Source of the DNA: Charina bottae
Taxonomy: Eukaryota; Chordata; Lepidosauria; Squamata; Charinaidae
Direction: 5' to 3'
DNA length: 64,000 nucleotides
NCBI GenBank assembly: GCA_023362775.1
Contig: JALMGJ010000008.1
Span: 22,733,001 to 22,797,000 of the forward strand
Part shown: one piece after another, positions 59,709 through 64,000 of the stretch
How positions within the stretch are numbered: the stretch's first letter is position 1
How the letters are laid out: every line of letters starts with the position of its first letter
Translations under genes and position numbers: made by a program
The notes under the pieces: generated by a model
Seen by the model: only the letters and a program-made list of their open reading frames with translations
Databases searched by the model: none
Told to the model about the DNA's origin: nothing

Positions 59709-59764
59709 CGTCTTCAAGAAAACAACAAGGCTCAGAGAGCACCAAGGACTCCACAAATACCAGA

Positions 59765-60504
59765 TTGTTGATAGTTTGTGAAAGGATATGCTATCTGAGA
59801 CCTAAGTCTCAAATAACATGCCAATCTGCCTTGTATTACTGAATTCCACTTTGATGAACAGGGATTAATTTTTTAGCAGATTATCATGAGCAATGCTAAA
59901 CACAGGTTTGTTCCTTCTTCTTCTGAGGAACTGAAGGCTATTGGACTATTGGGTTAGTAATGAGTATAAGTAGCAAAAGACTTATGAAGATCCTCAAAGG
60001 AGTACTTCATTTCATTTGGGCCTAGATCAAAGCACTTATCTGAAACAAGATCACAAAGCTATAACCCGCTTGAATTGCCTGTGTGGAACAGCTGGACCTC
60101 TTTACTTCCATCAATAATAAACGTTCCTTCGATCAATAACAGAGACCTACTTATGTGAGATTATTGATTCTGCTCTATGATGGCAATAGCAGTGAGGAAG
60201 ACTTTTTTTCTGTTCCCATTGTTTCTGCAAAATGCTAGCCAGTGGAGCTATTTCAAGGGATGAGGGACAACCAGCTGCTCTTACTGCATCCAATTTGTGT
60301 TGTTTTGAGAAGAAAATATTGTTTGTAAAACTCTAACTTGGGCAATGCATTTAACAGCCATGAAAGCACCTACAACTCTAGATTGTGCATATTTTTCAGT
60401 TTATCCATCCTGAGCTCATGGACAGCTTCATAAGAGATTATGGACAATAACCTGCATCTCATATATTTTGTGACAGTTAATACATATGGCTGAAATTTAT
60501 GATT
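59765..60504. other. Unannotated spacer
   Basis: No feature recognised. Confidence 0.45.
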
Positions 60505-60641
60505 TAGTGGTAGACAACCTGTGATATTTCATGTAATGCTGATCTATAATTCTAAGCATCCCTCATTGCTGGCCATGCCTAGGAATACTTGGAATTATAG
60601 TTTGGGAAACATCTGGAGTGCCTCAGGTTGCCCACCCCTGT
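60505..60641. mobile_element. hAT-like MITE remnant
   Basis: The right end reads, inward on the minus strand, CAGGGGTGGGCAACCTGAGG. The left end TAGTGGTAGACAACCTGTGA resembles it, as a decayed inverted repeat would. The interior (GGAATTATAGTTTGGGAAAC) is a common MITE text from memory. No 8-bp TSD could be matched. Confidence 0.45.
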
Positions 60642-61217
60642 GATGTTACAAAAGTAAATTGATACTGAATGGCCCATCCTATTTTGAGGCTAAAACAAAA
60701 TAATAGATAAATTAAAATGTATATGAATTGCTATAGTTGGAGCCACAGCAAATCAGTCCTGATGATATTACTTCTAAGGAGTGTGACCATTCTAAGTTGC
60801 ATTTTATAACACTCTAAGATGACATCACACACACACAAAATTAAAGATGAATTTCATGCAAATAGCCTAGAATTAATTACATTTTTGAAAATCTGTATGT
60901 GCTGTGAACACTTCTTCCATTAGAAATGCTATGCAGGAAAGCATTAACTATGACAAAATATTTCATGACCAATGCTTTGTTAATTCTTCTCTGTCAAAAT
61001 TTATCATGGCTTTGCATCTTGTAAAAATGGAGGAATTACTGGTATAAAATTACTTACAAAGAGCAAACAAAATGCATTATTAACTATAAACTGTATTAAT
61101 TTTGAAAGGCATGGTACAACACTAATAGGTTGTGAGTATATTTTTTGCCTGTGGCTGCTTAGTGATGAAAAGGGCATCTCTTACAGCTAGCAGCTGTTTC
61201 TTTTCTTGGTCTTGATT
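60642..61217. other. Unannotated spacer
   Basis: No feature recognised. Confidence 0.45.
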
Positions 61218-61218
61218 T

Positions 61219-61303
61219 TTCCTTCCTTCCTTCCTTCCTTCCTTCCTTCCTTCCTTCCTTCCTTCCTTCCTTCCTTCCTTCCTTCCTTCCTTCCTTCCTT
61301 CCT
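61219..61303 (+). repeat. (CCTT)n microsatellite
   Basis: About 21 units of the same tetramer class as 1816-1921, on the opposite strand. Confidence 0.97.
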
Positions 61304-64000
61304 CCCACCTTCATATTTTCTTTACCATCTGAAGTATATGGTTTGCTTGCTCTTACAAAAATATATTTAGATGTATGATTCACAGATGTATAAAGTCTGA
61401 ATAGAGTATTAACAGGCATTGCTTCTCCCCAGATGGAAAATAGAAGTACAATTTAAAGGCCACAATACTCATCACTAGTTAATCTTAGATGTACCATAAA
61501 ACCTAAGGTTTCATTTTTCTCTTGTTGGGGCCTAAGGGAAATTTTGGCAAGAGTCACTTTTATTTGTGCAACATCATCCAAGAGTGTTGCTAGAATATTT
61601 AATGTTTGGTACCACATGAACCTGCCCAGCTGAACAAAGACTCTTCACCTGATTATCACTCCCAGACCAGGTGGGTGATTATGTAGTAAGTGTTCCCCAC
61701 ATAATTGATACCACCCATATGCTATTAAATCTTTAAGTACCATGAGCACACTGTCATGCTCTGAAATCACAGAAAAGCTACTATAATGGATAGCTAAAGG
61801 GGTTCTGTGCCTGTGTCTGTCTCTGTAAGTATTGCATATAAAATTATATTTCAAAATGGACAACTTTGATTTGGAGGATAAAACTACTCAGGCCAGGAGT
61901 GTTTTAGAGCACAGAAGTATTAGGAGTATATAATCCTTCCCCACCCCTTTATTAAAAAAATAGTGTATTTATTCTAGGAAAATAAATAGTATTTTGTGTA
62001 GAAAAGATCCCTCTTCCACCTCCCTACTTTAAATAAACACAGTATATTTGCATGTCTGAACTATGTATTTTCACCTTAAGCCCTGTTAAGCTGCTCCATG
62101 CACATAGGTAACAAACACATGAAGAAGCCAGTTGGAATGCATGGAGCTAGCCCCAGTATGATCAGGGGTCCTCAACAAGGGTAGAGGAGCAGTCTCTTCA
62201 GAGTGACATTGAATATACAGTATATATCATGGGCACTTGCGTTATTGTCAAGATATGGACATAGACTTTATCACTTTCCTTTTTACAGAATGGAGAAGGC
62301 CCGATTCTCCTTTCCTAATTAAGAATTCTTATTTATATTGCTGGTGCATTCTGAAGCACAGTAGGCATAAGGACAAATTGGGATGATGCCAAGCAAAGAG
62401 CTTAAGCAGGAAAAAGTTAAGAAAAGAAAAAAAGCTCCTACTTTGCTACATACAATACCACAGAGCAATGTCCCCATCCCAGAAATCTGTAATAGTTATC
62501 ATGTAGATATTTTGCAATTAAATATATTATTTCCCACCCCTCTATTTCAGCGAGTTGCTAACAGTAAGACGATTCCCAATTTTGAGTGCACAGATATAAG
62601 AGTGCGTTCTTTTTAATTTCACTCATCTTCAGTTCCAAATTTTCCCAAACTATTTTTCCTTTAAAATATAAACTTATTTTTCAAAATGCTTCTGAGAGCT
62701 AAGAATTTAGATTCCTAAAGGAATCCTTGGAAATATACATATTTAGGCAAAATGTACAGTTAGCAAATCAAAGTGGCCTTTATTGTTTCTGGTTAATCTT
62801 ATAAAGCTGGATGAATTTGCATATGTCAGAAGGAAAACTTCTCTAAACATATGAGGATACTGAAGTTCAACTATGTAACTTGTGCATATCTTTATCTTTC
62901 ACTCATGTTTTTATTTTTCTCACTAGGATATCATCCTGCTTCTCAATAAGAAAGTCATATAGAACTGTCATATTTTCAAATATAAATAAAGAAGTTAAAG
63001 TTGATAATGTTTTAAGTCTCTGACCTTTTGCTTTCTTTTTCTGACAGGGAAAGTCTCTAATGTATATCATTGGGATATTTGGCATGAAGTGAAAATGGCC
63101 ACAGATTTAATTAAAATGTAACTTATTGTTAGCAAGAAAGGTCAGGGTTTTGAAAAAAAAAAGATGTAATTTTAGGAGTATATTAGCAACCACTCTCCAG
63201 AGTTATTTGCATGTAAAATATATATTCTGTACTTGACATTTAGAAAGGAAATTGGAACTGTTTATAATGGATGCTTGAACATTTCTGTATTCTTGTGCTC
63301 CTTTTGTTCTCATTTGGTATAATTGGTTAGATGGTACATATAGCAGTTGTTACATTTCATTCTTTATGCCTGAGTGCCTAACTGAGCTGGGAATTAGTCC
63401 ACAAAGATTTCTGTAGCACAGAATGAAAGGCACAGCGCCCAATATTTCTTTTAGAGCTGGACACAATAAAAATCCACAGGGAATCCAAAAAGGAAAAGGG
63501 TCTTATGACAAATGTATTTTTGGGTGGTCCACAATATCCAGAATATGACTGCGCTTTCTAAAACATCCTGAATGATCAAGAAAGGAGACCGTGATGGACC
63601 CAACAAAGGCTATGACACAACTGTAAGAACTTAGTACTATGTCACAATGCGTCACTAGAAACATTGTGGCCCTCTAAGAAATAGGGCTTTATGCAGTGTA
63701 ACTGCTGATGAGCAGCTCCTGTTCAATCTGGCAAATTGGTTTTGCTTGTTTATGTGCCCTTGATTTAGCCTTGCTCATTTCCTTTAGAGGGAGAAAATGT
63801 ATTCATTACTGTAATCATTTATACCTTTCATATTTGGCAGGGCGAGGAGGAGGAAACCCCACCAAACTCTTAGTATTTTCAGCAGTACTTTTTTTTAAGC
63901 TATACAATTTAATTTAAACCACTTGAATAGAGCAATCCTATCCTTACATTATGCTTGATGGACAAGCAGGAGGGAGATGTTGCATATCACTTACAGAAGA
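61304..64000. other. Unannotated AT-rich spacer
   Basis: About 2.7 kb to the window end without recognised genes or repeats. Confidence 0.45.

Larger units (their letters stand above)
58734..59754. mobile_element. Inverted Penelope-like element (PLE copy D) invaded by a SINE
   Basis: The 10-bp TSD AAATACCAGA lies at 58724-58733 and 59755-59764. The centre is a hairpin: CTTTGCATATCTGGGTGAT near 58866-58884 pairs with ATCACCCAGATATGCAAAG at 58929-58947. The arms continue outward, with CTGGTGCTAATCCTG at the left against CAGGATTAGCACCAG at the right after the SINE. The right arm runs to a hammerhead-like core and CACCAAGGACTCCAC. The left arm lacks that stretch: it jumps from GGGCTGTTG directly to the outer extension (CAGGGTTGAACTGTG), which resembles 821-845 in copy A in reverse. 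No RT frame remains. Confidence 0.82.

Overview
This window reads as non-coding vertebrate nuclear DNA, almost certainly from a squamate reptile (lizard or snake; the species cannot be named from sequence alone). The clade call rests on the repeat mixture: RTE/BovB LINEs, L2/CR1-clade LINEs, L1 LINEs with several divergent tails, Penelope-like elements (PLEs), tRNA-headed SINEs with LINE-like tails, hAT MITEs and abundant tri-, tetra- and hexanucleotide arrays. I found no host gene, exon chain, rRNA, true tRNA gene or CRISPR. Every ORF with recognisable protein similarity belongs to a transposable element.

Layout. 0-5 kb: a short inverted PLE, a (GGAA)n array, a 1.7-kb 5'-truncated L1 and a complete tRNA-SINE. 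6.5-13.5 kb: a hAT MITE, an L2 relic, a three-level nest (a plus-strand deleted L1 holds a minus-strand deleted L1, which holds a BovB fragment), a second hAT MITE and a 45-bp hairpin. 14-21.6 kb: L1 relics, a 97-bp BovB, a tRNA-SINE with an L2-like tail and a 651-bp L1. 21.9-23.5 kb: a solo LTR and a minus-strand L2. 24.0-27.9 kb: a BovB 3' end, then a tRNA-SINE split by a 2.7-kb palindromic PLE whose two arms each carry an open RT plus GIY-YIG endonuclease frame. 28-36.7 kb: L2 copies, simple repeats, a third PLE and LTR-retrotransposon debris. 36.7-40.0 kb: a near-full-length BovB with target-site duplications (TSDs) and only two evident coding lesions. 40-46.3 kb: SINE and L2 fragments, a hexamer array, a second solo LTR in the opposite orientation and another ORF2-less L1 derivative. 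46-64 kb: mostly unique AT-rich DNA with a PLE end, a 3'-truncated BovB, an L2, an LTR-like direct-repeat pair and a fourth inverted PLE invaded by a SINE.

How the parts work together. L1, BovB, L2 and PLE would supply reverse transcriptases. The SINEs and ORF2-less L1 derivatives carry matching 3' tails and would be copied in trans. The most interesting pattern is that all four bounded PLE insertions, from about three families, are inverted duplications with TSDs of 8-15 bp. Each has an unpaired extension of about 26-43 nt at one end only, and most keep a hammerhead-ribozyme-like core (CTGAAGA, hairpin, GAAA).

All similarity calls come from reading by eye. No alignment or database search was run.
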